Positions 16,074 to 24,462 of a stretch of 50,212 bases of DNA are shown here, piece by piece (positions within the stretch are counted from its first letter, which is position 1; every line of letters starts with the position of its first letter). The stretch is taken from NCBI GenBank assembly GCA_035281585.1, contig DATEDP010000038.1, positions 1 to 50,212 of the forward strand, in the 5' to 3' direction. The translations under genes were made by a program, and so were the position numbers. The DNA comes from a bacterium (GTDB lineage: Bacteria > UBA10199 > DSSB01). Under the pieces are notes generated by a model. It did not search any database and had not been told where the DNA came from. It saw only the letters and a list, made by a program, of their open reading frames with translations.

Positions 16074-16637
16074 ATGGAACGTACGAGTCAGTCGACCACC
16101 GAAAATTTGAGAGGCGAAATTTCTTTGCTCGCCCATCACGCCCGGATCGCGGTTCAGACCAAACAGCAGAACCTAACCGACTTCGATCCTCGGCTCGCGC
16201 CGTTCATCGAACCGTCGGATTGCTTTCACATCCAAAACCTGACGGAGGAGCTGAAGCGAATCGTTCGCGAGGCGGGAATCGTCGACGGAATTCTCACGGC
16301 TCAGATCCTTCACACGTCGGCCACGCTCGTCGTCAACGAGCTCGACGAACCCATGCTCCTGACGGATTTGATGAGGAAGATCCGCCTCTTCGCCCCCAAG
16401 AGCGACTCGTATCTCCACAACAGCCCCATGAGGACGGTGAACCTCTGCGACGACGACAGCCATTGCGACCGCAACGGCGACGCCCACGTGAAATCCACCC
16501 TCTTCGGCCATCCGAGCGTGACGCTCATCGTCCGTGAAGGCCGCCTGGTCCTCGGCCAGTGGCAAAAAGTGGCGCTGATCGAGTTCGACGGGCCGCGCCC
16601 CCGCGAGGTCCTTGTCCAGGTGCTCGGGACAGGTTAG
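16074..16637 (+). CDS. YjbQ/UPF0047 family protein
   Basis: A 187-aa protein with AAGGAGGGGGAG just before the ATG. About 45 N-terminal residues precede a complete YjbQ domain: ILHTSATLVVNELDEP, a SYLHNSP segment, CDRNGDAHVKSTLFGHPSVTLIVREGRLVLGQWQKVALIEFDGPRPREV. The conserved His, Glu and Asp residues of the family are present. YjbQ proteins have been proposed as secondary thiamine-phosphate synthases because an E. coli member can do this reaction weakly; the true role is uncertain. The usual form is about 135-140 aa, so the N-terminal extension is extra. The gene stands alone; a TTGTCA/TATTTT pair at 15979-16006 (16-bp spacer) could be its promoter. Confidence 0.9.
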   Translation: MERTSQSTTENLRGEISLLAHHARIAVQTKQQNLTDFDPRLAPFIEPSDCFHIQNLTEELKRIVREAGIVDGILTAQILHTSATLVVNELDEPMLLTDLMRKIRLFAPKSDSYLHNSPMRTVNLCDDDSHCDRNGDAHVKSTLFGHPSVTLIVREGRLVLGQWQKVALIEFDGPRPREVLVQVLGTG

Positions 16638-16983
16638 TTTCGGCGGCTACGGCCGGAAGATGGGAGATGCACTTATTAGATTTGCGTCAGCATCAGGAGC
16701 TGCTTCGAAAGCCTTCCTTTTGCCTTTATAGCCTGCTGAAAACCTATTTGTTAAGCATCGAGTCGTCCCATTAAAATCTCTCGCCTCCATCTATTCGAGC
16801 AGTAGCCTGGGCTTCCCAGTATTTCGAAAAGAATGCGACATGAGGTTGAAGGATCTTTACCGTGGAAGGAACAACTTCCCGAAAAACGGTCCGATAAATT
16901 TTTAGCAAACCTCACGCTGCTTATTTTAGAAATGCAACCAAGAGAGTAATTTTTCTTCCGCCGATACATTCGCCAGGACCCCT
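16638..16983. other. Intergenic region, no feature recognised
   Basis: 346 bp with lower GC than the preceding genes. I see no ORF with coding character, no clear hairpin terminator and no convincing -24/-12 or -35/-10 pair. It marks the left edge of the AT-richer block that holds the next two genes. Confidence 0.5.
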
Positions 16984-18363
16984 ATGAAAAAATTTCTACT
17001 ACTATTTGTTTTTATTTTTAGTCTCACGCTGAGCCTCAAGGCGGGGGCAAACCCGGCGGATCTTGATACAACTTTTGGAATCAGCGGCAAAGTTGTGGAG
17101 AATGTCGGTCCTTCTGATCGGATCTTTACTTTAGCTATGCAGTCGGATGGGAAGATTCTCTCCGGCGGCGCGGCGAGCAATGGAGTGGATGACGATTTGG
17201 TTCTTTTGAGGTTTTTGCCTACGGGCGAATTGGACTCCACGTTTGGAAACGGCGGCCGGGTAATTTCAAACTTTGGTGAGAATGAAGGGGCGGTCAAGAT
17301 TTTTTCATTACCGAGCGGAAAAATACTAGCCGTTGGAACAGCCGAAACAACCAACAACGGAAATTTTCTGTTGGCTCGCTATAATTCCGATGGGACTTTG
17401 GACGCCAGTTTCGGAAGCGGAGGAACGACCGTCAGTGATTTAGGCTCCTTTGAACGCGTCATCTCTGCGACGCTCTATCCCGATGGAAAAATTCTGGTGA
17501 CGGGTGCCCAGTTAGGAGGGGGCGTGACCGACGTGGCCTTGGCGCGCTACGACGCTAACGGAAATTTGGACGGTACTTTTGGATCCGGAGGGATTGTCAT
17601 TCAGGACTTTGGAGGTTCTGAGACGGCTGGTGGGGTCGCTTTACAAAGTGGAGAAAAGATCCTGATTTCGGGAGATTTTAGTGATGGGGGAAATTCTGAT
17701 TTTGCGCTCTTTCGCTTTGAAGGGGATGGCTTGCCCGATCTCTCTTTTGGTACGGATGGAAAGGTAAGGACTGATATCGCAACGATTGATGTTGAATCCG
17801 CTTTGACGGTGCAGAATGACGGGAAGTTGGTCCTCGTTGGTTCAGCCGGGGAGACTGACTCTTCCGGAAGCTTCGCTATCCTCCGATATAACCCGGATGG
17901 AAGTTTAGATTCAGGTTTTGGCACCGATGGCAAGGTTGTCACAAATTTTGGCAGCTCGGCTTTGGCAACGGCGGTCGCTTTGTCATCGGATGGCAAGATT
18001 ATCGTTGCGGGATTTGCGGTTATGGCTCCTCCTCCAAACCCCTTAGAGTTAAATATCTTTGTTGTACGATATGAGAGCAACGGAGATTTGGATACCTCCT
18101 TTGGCAGCGATGGAAAGGCGGAGTTCAATTTCGGAACCTTCGAATTGGCTAATGCTTTAGCTCTTCAAGCTGATGGCAAAATCTTGGTGGCTGGAAACCA
18201 AGATGATGATTTTCTTGTGTTTCGCTTGGCCGACTCCGGAACGGGAGGTGGTTGTCAACTGAGCAAAGATCAAGCCGTCTTTACTCCTTTGTCTCTAGGT
18301 CTGCTTGCGCTTAGCCTTCTTAGCATGAGAGCACTTCTTTTGAAGTCCACCCAAAGGAAATAA
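16984..18363 (+). CDS. Delta-60 repeat surface protein with C-terminal sorting signal
   Basis: A 459-aa protein. The signal peptide is MKKFLLLFVFIFSLTLSLKAGA. Seven delta-60 repeats of about 55-60 residues follow, each carrying LDxxFGxxGKV (LDTTFGISGKV, LDSTFGNGGRV, LDASFGSGGTT, LDGTFGSGGIV, PDLSFGTDGKV, LDSGFGTDGKV, LDTSFGSDGKA) and a GKILVxG strand. The C-terminus is GTGGGCQLSKDQ, then a hydrophobic helix (FTPLSLGLLALSLLSM) and a basic tail (KSTQRK). This Cys-helix-basic layout is the kind of tripartite surface-sorting tail processed by rhombosortase- or exosortase-like proteases in deltaproteobacteria. Base composition is distinctly AT-richer than the porin genes, suggesting transfer. The next gene starts 4 bp after its stop, so they form an operon. 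Confidence 0.85.
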   Translation: MKKFLLLFVFIFSLTLSLKAGANPADLDTTFGISGKVVENVGPSDRIFTLAMQSDGKILSGGAASNGVDDDLVLLRFLPTGELDSTFGNGGRVISNFGENEGAVKIFSLPSGKILAVGTAETTNNGNFLLARYNSDGTLDASFGSGGTTVSDLGSFERVISATLYPDGKILVTGAQLGGGVTDVALARYDANGNLDGTFGSGGIVIQDFGGSETAGGVALQSGEKILISGDFSDGGNSDFALFRFEGDGLPDLSFGTDGKVRTDIATIDVESALTVQNDGKLVLVGSAGETDSSGSFAILRYNPDGSLDSGFGTDGKVVTNFGSSALATAVALSSDGKIIVAGFAVMAPPPNPLELNIFVVRYESNGDLDTSFGSDGKAEFNFGTFELANALALQADGKILVAGNQDDDFLVFRLADSGTGGGCQLSKDQAVFTPLSLGLLALSLLSMRALLLKSTQRK

Positions 18364-18367
18364 GGGA

Positions 18368-20827
18368 GTGTCCGAACTTTTTTCCATTTCAAATTTGAAC
18401 CGGGATTCGACTTGGGAGCCTTCCCTACCCTCGTTTTCGCTTCCTCAACTTCCTCGTCTTTTTTCTTATAGCGATTCGGAAGCTAAACCTTCGCTCCCAT
18501 GGCCGATTCCATCGAGACGGTTTTCCTTTTCTCGGTTCTTCGGTCCGACCGAAGGATATCTGCATGGTCCTCGGCCTCTGAAAGCTTCCTTTCCTGATAC
18601 GCCGGCACTTCCCCCTTTCATTATTTATTTGGGGATCTCGACCGCGGTGCATGGGGTGGCCTTGGGAGCCGCCGCATTGAGCGAAGAAGAGAAGGTTTCC
18701 CTTAAAGATCAGGCCAAGAGACGCAAGGAAAGACTGATCGAGGTAGCAACGGATGCGCTTAAGCAAAAGAAAGAGGACCTTGAGTTTCAACCCGACCCGA
18801 GCACGTTCCTAATCGAGATCGAGACCATCGGGGCCAATTCCCTTTCGGATGACGAAACCGGAAAGAGAGTTCAAAATCTTCAAAGCGAATTCGAGGATTT
18901 TCCCAGGAGCATTTCCCTTTATTCGGAGCTGAAGGATACCTTCTCACTCGCCACCCAACTTTATTACCGGCACTTTATGAATTACGGGAGAAGCTTTTCC
19001 CGGATCAGCGATTTTCTGGAATTTAAAAAAGGGAACTGCAGCGCCCAGACCAAGATGTTTTTGGCCGCCTTTTTTCACTCAGGCATTGCGCTGCCCGAAA
19101 GTTACGGCATCGGGGTGCAAGTTTTCAAAAGACATGTTCAGCCTGTCTTGTTCCACAAAAGGCCCGATGGAAAAATCGATTGGGTGCAGAATCTTATTTC
19201 CGGAAGAAAGAGTAAAGAGGTGGTGGCCCCGATTTATGATCCTGCGATTGTCTATGCCGGCTTTCTCATCAAACAAGGTCAAGATTCACCCATGAGCTTT
19301 AAAGATCTGCTTATTTCTCCAAGAGTCAGCTCAAATCCCATGCCTGACGAAAGGGCGGAGCAGGGCTTTTTTGTCAAGGAGGACTCCATCGATTTGCCTT
19401 CATCCGATATTCCATTCAACGGCGATGTGCCGGAGGATGCGATTCTGGAGGTCCCCCAATTCGAAGCGATGGAAGAGGAGGTACTTTCGCCCCCTGACTT
19501 CGAGGGAAGGGAGGAAACCGTTTCACCTTCGACGAATCCGGTGAAAGGGTCAGAATTTACCCAAGATTCTCTCGGCCCCATCGAGGAGAAAGAAGGAAAA
19601 AGAAGGGAATATCGCCTCTTCAGCGACGCGCCAGATCTTTTCTCAGATCGTTGGATTGATTTTGGGGTGGCTTGGTATCAAGGGGGCGATTCGATACTTT
19701 ATTTTCGCACTTCTGAGCAAAGGGATCGTTTCTTAAACCTTCAGACCGACTCGGAAAGGATGATGTTTCTCACTTCGTTGGCGAGAGGTTCCTTAGCACG
19801 TCGGGAGGCCTCCGGGCGATTTCGGAAGATAGAAACGATAATGGCCGATCCCTATAAAATTTTTCCGACTCTTCAAGATGCGGATTTAGATCAAGTGATC
19901 TTATTTCTGAAGGAATGGGATCAGATGCGGGTTTTCTTGGAAGATTTATCGCGTCTATTGCCAGGTAACGTCTCCTTAACTGATGACGATCCAATAAGAG
20001 AATTGGCGGTTACCCAGATTATAGAACCGTTTTCCCGCACACGTGCCGTCGCCGAGAAAAACAGGCTTTTCCTCCGATCGATTGAAGAAAATCCCAAAGA
20101 TATTATTTTGATGATAAATCAGGTCGGGTCCGTTTCCGCACGGATAAAGAATTTAAGCATTGTTCGAGGCCTCGAAAAGTTCCCTAAGCTCAAAGAATCG
20201 CAGAGACATTTCACCCCTTTGGGTGTCTTTCTATCGGACCCTAAAAAAGTGACTTACCTGGAAGCAAAAGGAGAACAGACCGCCTGGTCCCCCCCTTCTC
20301 TTGAAGAAAATTTTATCGAAGTGGAATTGCTCAACACGAATGATAGCTCCGCTTTTCCTCAGGCCCCGGTGCCCAAAAAAGGTTCGGTAGACCTGGCACA
20401 AAACAAGCCCGAGGCCGGAATTGTTATCTCCCCCCAAACGATGGTGGACCTGATCCTTTATGCACCTGTCGGTCCTCATCCCCGTGCGAGAAGGAGCGTT
20501 TATGATCGATGGGACCCTATTTTAAGCCGTGAACTCGAACGGAGCGAAAGGCTTAAGTCCGATCCCTTTCTCGCCGATTTAGTGGCCCATTGGTATATTA
20601 AGGGCCTGGAGAAAGCCTATCCCCAATTCACCCAGACGTGGATGGTGTTTCCCGCTCCAATCCCATTCGGTAATCCACCTAAAGATTACTCGAGGGTCAA
20701 GTCCCTTGTGACGCAGACAAGGGAATCGGGCCGCTGGAAAAATTATGTCCCCCCACACTTACTGTCCCGACTCAATAAGATCGAGAAGGCCCAGTCTCGG
20801 GAGATTTTTTCTGTGCCTCCCCCATGA
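18368..20827 (+). CDS. Large protein with transglutaminase-like core, unknown function
   Basis: An 819-aa protein with a GTG start 4 bp after the delta-60 stop; AAGGA at the end of the upstream gene can serve as ribosome site. Residues about 85-112 contain a hydrophobic stretch (FIIYLGISTAVHGVALGAAAL) that could be a membrane anchor. Around 205-275, FLEFKKGNCSAQTKMFLAAF...GVQVFKRHVQPVLF has Cys224 and His256 in an arrangement like the transglutaminase/protease superfamily; an Asp such as in GKIDWVQ could complete a triad. The middle is acidic and low-complexity (about 320-420). The rest has no recognised domain. The co-transcribed partner is a surface delta-60 protein with a sorting tail, so a role in its processing or attachment is possible but unproven. 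Confidence 0.6.
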   Translation: MSELFSISNLNRDSTWEPSLPSFSLPQLPRLFSYSDSEAKPSLPWPIPSRRFSFSRFFGPTEGYLHGPRPLKASFPDTPALPPFIIYLGISTAVHGVALGAAALSEEEKVSLKDQAKRRKERLIEVATDALKQKKEDLEFQPDPSTFLIEIETIGANSLSDDETGKRVQNLQSEFEDFPRSISLYSELKDTFSLATQLYYRHFMNYGRSFSRISDFLEFKKGNCSAQTKMFLAAFFHSGIALPESYGIGVQVFKRHVQPVLFHKRPDGKIDWVQNLISGRKSKEVVAPIYDPAIVYAGFLIKQGQDSPMSFKDLLISPRVSSNPMPDERAEQGFFVKEDSIDLPSSDIPFNGDVPEDAILEVPQFEAMEEEVLSPPDFEGREETVSPSTNPVKGSEFTQDSLGPIEEKEGKRREYRLFSDAPDLFSDRWIDFGVAWYQGGDSILYFRTSEQRDRFLNLQTDSERMMFLTSLARGSLARREASGRFRKIETIMADPYKIFPTLQDADLDQVILFLKEWDQMRVFLEDLSRLLPGNVSLTDDDPIRELAVTQIIEPFSRTRAVAEKNRLFLRSIEENPKDIILMINQVGSVSARIKNLSIVRGLEKFPKLKESQRHFTPLGVFLSDPKKVTYLEAKGEQTAWSPPSLEENFIEVELLNTNDSSAFPQAPVPKKGSVDLAQNKPEAGIVISPQTMVDLILYAPVGPHPRARRSVYDRWDPILSRELERSERLKSDPFLADLVAHWYIKGLEKAYPQFTQTWMVFPAPIPFGNPPKDYSRVKSLVTQTRESGRWKNYVPPHLLSRLNKIEKAQSREIFSVPPP

Positions 20828-20885
20828 CGCTTGGGCCCAAAAGGAGCGGGGCTAAACTGCCCAGTTCGGTGAGATCGTTTCATGG

Positions 20886-22094
20886 TCAGGGCCGAATGCT
20901 CATATACTCCTCGAACGTTCTGTCGACTACATTGGCCGTCAAGCCGTAGCGTTCGAGCGAGTACTTGTGGGCTCCATGTTTGTCGACCGGATTGCTGTGG
21001 ACCCATGCGGTGATGCCGCCGTCCAGCTCGGGACTGTAATCAAGCCCAAGATGTCGGTACGCTCGCTGGATTGCGCCCCGAGGATCCGCCACGATCTCTG
21101 CCATCGTAAGATCGAAGAGTTGGGCGGGGGGAATGAACGAACGTGCTTTTACCGCCCGGCTTGCCATCCACCCCCAAAGACGCAACCAGTCGCGACCCAC
21201 CTGCCCTGGATCGACAGCGCGTCCGAGCATGGTTCGCGCGTGTTCTTGCAGGCTGCAGCCGGAAGCAGCAATGGTGCCGACCGGCCGATGAGTCCAGATG
21301 AAGCGAGCGTCCGGATATACCGCCAGGAGCTCCGCGATGCGAGACAGATGAGCGGGAGCCTTGAGCACCCAAGTTTTCGCCGGGCGTTTCCACTGGAGGA
21401 GCTTCAGCACGTCGCGATGAAAGCGCGTCGGGGGCAACCAATTCGTCGTGGTCAGCCAGTCGATGTAGGATGGTATGTGTCCCATGCCATTGAACGCTAT
21501 CTCGGTGAATGAAAGGCTATAGAGGTGATAGCACTCGTCCGGAGCAGTGGCTTCGATGGAGTGTATGGCGCGTAGGCTCGGAGCGAGATATTCGAGGGCT
21601 CTTACCTTGCGTTTCGCGCGTTGGATGCGCGGGTCATCCGCCCCATCGCTTGGGGTCGATGGTGGCGATGGCTCCAGCAGTTCCCAGTTCGCCGGAGCGC
21701 GGAGCTTCGGGTCTGTTGCAAGCATCTTGTGCAGCATGGTTGTCCCGGTGCGAGGCAACCCGACGATGAATACCGGCGCGACGATTTTCTCGTCATGGAT
21801 CTCGGGATGAGACGAGAGGTCTCGGATGATGCGCAAGCGTTGTCTCAGGCGATTGCCGATCTCCGATCCGACTCCGATCCTACCGATCAAGCTGAGGTTG
21901 GCCTCCGCCTCGAAGGCCCGGCATAAGACGCGGAAGCCGTCGCCGAGCTCGCCAAGGTCAGCGCAGCCCGTTGCCTTAATCGCGGATGCGAGATAGCGAT
22001 CCGCGTCGATGGGGAGGGCGCGCACGCCGAGGTCTTCCAACCCACCGAATGCGCGGTTGGCAATTCGTACCGACAATGGCAACCGAAAGATCAC
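20886..22094 (-). CDS. Sulfotransferase family protein A
   Basis: A 402-aa protein with a GTG start overlapping the stop of sulfotransferase B by 4 bases. FIVGLPRTGTTMLHKMLATDP (motif at 111-120) is the PAPS 5'-phosphosulfate loop of the Sulfotransfer_3 type. The later FIWTHRPVGTIAASGCSL segment provides the Arg and Ser that bind the 3'-phosphate. These cytoplasmic enzymes move sulfate from PAPS to hydroxyl groups of small molecules, lipids or steroids. It is the last gene of the minus-strand operon SMT, Rieske oxygenase, sulfotransferase B, sulfotransferase A, so a sterol hydroxyl is the obvious candidate acceptor; this is inferred from context only. Confidence 0.85.
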   Translation of the reverse strand: MIFRLPLSVRIANRAFGGLEDLGVRALPIDADRYLASAIKATGCADLGELGDGFRVLCRAFEAEANLSLIGRIGVGSEIGNRLRQRLRIIRDLSSHPEIHDEKIVAPVFIVGLPRTGTTMLHKMLATDPKLRAPANWELLEPSPPSTPSDGADDPRIQRAKRKVRALEYLAPSLRAIHSIEATAPDECYHLYSLSFTEIAFNGMGHIPSYIDWLTTTNWLPPTRFHRDVLKLLQWKRPAKTWVLKAPAHLSRIAELLAVYPDARFIWTHRPVGTIAASGCSLQEHARTMLGRAVDPGQVGRDWLRLWGWMASRAVKARSFIPPAQLFDLTMAEIVADPRGAIQRAYRHLGLDYSPELDGGITAWVHSNPVDKHGAHKYSLERYGLTANVVDRTFEEYMSIRP

Positions 22095-23356
22095 CCCGAC
22101 CCCACCTCGAACCGCTTGCGATAGTCGGCGAATGTCTCGGAGATCCGGCGCTCGTCGAGGCCGAAATCGGCCGCCCGGTAGACGTGCTTCCCATGGCGCT
22201 CGCGGCCGTGGTCGCGGAGCGTCCCCTCCATCGCCCGCCGCGCCTCGGCCGACAGGACCAGCCCGACCCGCGCGTATAGCCGCTCGACCTCGCCGATCGG
22301 ATCCCGGACGAGGGCCTCATAGGCTACGTCGGCGAAGCGCGCCTCGCGGTGCCGGTCGCGGCTGTCCATCGCCCGATCGATCATGCGCCGCACCTTCCTC
22401 GTACAGTCGCGACCGATCTCGATCGGGTCAACCTCATCGCTGAACACCCCCCGGGCGTGGGCGAACAGGCTGCAGAGCGACGGTAGGATCCGAGCCGGGT
22501 CGCGATGCGTCTGCACGATGGTCGCGCCCGGGAAAACCGCGAGCAGCGTGTCGAGCCACTCGAGATGGTGCGGCGTCTTCAGCACCCAGCACCGTCCGCC
22601 CCCCTGCCAGGCGAGAAGCTTCAGCAGATCGCGGGCCCACACGTAGGCCGGCGTTTGATCCTGCTCCTCGAGCCACCGGGCGAAGCTCGGCACCCGCAGA
22701 AGCGCCTCCGCCACCGTGCTCCGGAACGAGACGTCAAGGAGCAGGAGCTCCTCCTCCGGTGCGTGGGCGTCGACCGGATGAACGGCCAGGAAGTCGGGGG
22801 CGAGGTAAGTGATCCCCCGCACGCTTCGCTCGGCCATCCGGATCCGGGGGTCGCGCCGGCCTTGGGCCAGGTGCCGACCCGGGAACGGCGCCGGATTGAG
22901 CGCTTCCCACGAACGAAGCGCCCGAAGCGAGGGGTCCGCCGCGAGCAGCCGGTGAAGGAGCGTGGTGCCGGTCCGAGGGAGACCGGCGATCACGATCGGC
23001 GGCGCAAGCTCGAGGTCTAGCACTTCCGGTCGGCGCGCGAAGAGCGAGACCGCACGCAACCGGTTCTGGAGCAGCCCGCTCAGCCGCTCCCGGATGAGGA
23101 GGCGCCCGACCGGGGTGAGCCGCGCCTCGCGCTCAATGGCGGCGAGCAGCCGGGCGAGCGGCTCCCGGAACGACGGCTCCCCGAAATCCTCGAGGCCGGC
23201 CCGGCGCTGGGCGGTCCGTAACAGCCGCTCCTCGCCGAGGTCGACCCGGCCAAGCCGGGCCCGCTCGAAGAGGCGGCCGGCGCCGTTGACGAAAGCGACT
23301 GCGCGCGGCCGGTACGGCCGGGCGTAGAGGGTTGAGGTGGCGTGCGACGGGTCCAT
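22091..23356 (-). CDS. Sulfotransferase family protein B
   Basis: A 421-aa protein, ATG at 23356, 13 bp after the Rieske gene. It is a paralogue of protein A with the same plan: PIVIAGLPRTGTTLLHRLLAADP (loop at 125-132), then WVLKTPHHLEWLDTLLAVFPGATIVQTHRDPARILPSLCSL, which contains the 3'-phosphate-binding Arg and Ser. GC is somewhat higher than in A, and the two differ widely outside the motifs, so the duplication is old or they were acquired separately. Two sulfotransferases in one operon suggest either two acceptor positions or one heteromeric enzyme. Confidence 0.87.
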   Translation of the reverse strand: MDPSHATSTLYARPYRPRAVAFVNGAGRLFERARLGRVDLGEERLLRTAQRRAGLEDFGEPSFREPLARLLAAIEREARLTPVGRLLIRERLSGLLQNRLRAVSLFARRPEVLDLELAPPIVIAGLPRTGTTLLHRLLAADPSLRALRSWEALNPAPFPGRHLAQGRRDPRIRMAERSVRGITYLAPDFLAVHPVDAHAPEEELLLLDVSFRSTVAEALLRVPSFARWLEEQDQTPAYVWARDLLKLLAWQGGGRCWVLKTPHHLEWLDTLLAVFPGATIVQTHRDPARILPSLCSLFAHARGVFSDEVDPIEIGRDCTRKVRRMIDRAMDSRDRHREARFADVAYEALVRDPIGEVERLYARVGLVLSAEARRAMEGTLRDHGRERHGKHVYRAADFGLDERRISETFADYRKRFEVGSG

Positions 23357-23369
23357 TGGTAAATTCTCA

Positions 23370-24458
23370 CTAAGCCTCGGACTTCATGTATGCCGTCCAC
23401 TTCCCAATGATCAGATCCTGCACCGCATTGACCACCGGATTCAGCTCGATGGCCGGTTCATTCCAATGGCGCTCGTAGGCGTCGATTTCCCAACTCAGCG
23501 CGGCCTGATCTTCTTTCATGATCTTGTCGAGCTCCAAGGGAGACAAGTACCTGACGACGGCCTCCATTGCCCACTTCGGGAGTTTCCAGCCGGTGTAAGG
23601 GAAATTCATAGGTCGAACCAGACCGACCATGAAGAAATGCGTGGTCCGTTCGTCCACTGGGATGAAACTCACGAAGATCTTGATGTAATCGTCCGTCCAT
23701 GACCAAAAATATGGATAGTCGCACTTCAGAAGAAGCGACCCGGATGGCATCTGCCGACGATCGAATAGCGCGTTCATGAGCTTGCTGTCGCCGATCCGGA
23801 CCTGATACTCGATGGTCACGTCGTCGGCGCCCGATTGGTAGCGAGTGAGCCTGGCATCGTAGCCGAAGGGTCTGGTCCTTCGATGCAAGTACCCGTGACT
23901 CAAGTCGCACAAGTTGTCGATAACCATGGAGTGGTGGCACTGCCAGCGGTACTCGCGCACGTAGTGACTCCATCCGCTGCCGGACCCCATCTCCGGTAGC
24001 GCCGGAATCGGCGTTTGGTTCGCCTTTTTACTATCGCCCGGAAACATCCAAACAAGCCCGTCACTGACCGCAACCGGATAGCTCCGAATACGGAGATTCA
24101 GCAATTCATGGCCAAATCGATCGTGTTTCACTCCAATCAACCGGCCGTCGCCGTTGTACATCCACCCATGATACTGGCAAATCAGATTGCAACCCTCGAC
24201 GACCCCCGTCGTCAGCTTGAGCGATCGGTGCGCACAACGGTTCTCAATGGCTCGGTACTCTCCGTCCTGGCCCCGATAAAGCGCGATCGATTGCTTGGAG
24301 AATACGATCTCCTTCATGTCTCCGGGTCGGAGTTCGTTGGCGCGAGCGACGATATACCAGTGATCGGGAACGAGGCCGGCGGCTCGTGCTTTTTGTCGGC
24401 GGGTGCTCGCCTCTGCAAACGTCGGCGGTCGCTTGGTCTGCAATACATCGGTTTGCAT
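23370..24458 (-). CDS. Rieske [2Fe-2S] oxygenase, candidate sterol-modifying
   Basis: A 362-aa protein starting at ATG 24458, behind GGAGGTGA; the longer ORF upstream is not coding. The N-terminal Rieske domain has CAHRSLKL (Cys75, His77) and CQYHGWMY (Cys94, His97). The catalytic domain has NLCDLSHGYLHRR, giving Asn182, Asp185, His188 and His192, the mononuclear-iron site; the two His are three residues apart rather than the more usual four. Such oxygenases hydroxylate or demethylate rings using an external reductase, which is not in the window. It starts 4 bp after the sterol methyltransferase. By family and place it could be a sterol C-4 demethylase of the SdmA kind or another sterol hydroxylase. 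Confidence 0.85.
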   Translation of the reverse strand: MQTDVLQTKRPPTFAEASTRRQKARAAGLVPDHWYIVARANELRPGDMKEIVFSKQSIALYRGQDGEYRAIENRCAHRSLKLTTGVVEGCNLICQYHGWMYNGDGRLIGVKHDRFGHELLNLRIRSYPVAVSDGLVWMFPGDSKKANQTPIPALPEMGSGSGWSHYVREYRWQCHHSMVIDNLCDLSHGYLHRRTRPFGYDARLTRYQSGADDVTIEYQVRIGDSKLMNALFDRRQMPSGSLLLKCDYPYFWSWTDDYIKIFVSFIPVDERTTHFFMVGLVRPMNFPYTGWKLPKWAMEAVVRYLSPLELDKIMKEDQAALSWEIDAYERHWNEPAIELNPVVNAVQDLIIGKWTAYMKSEA

Positions 24459-24462
24459 GGTG

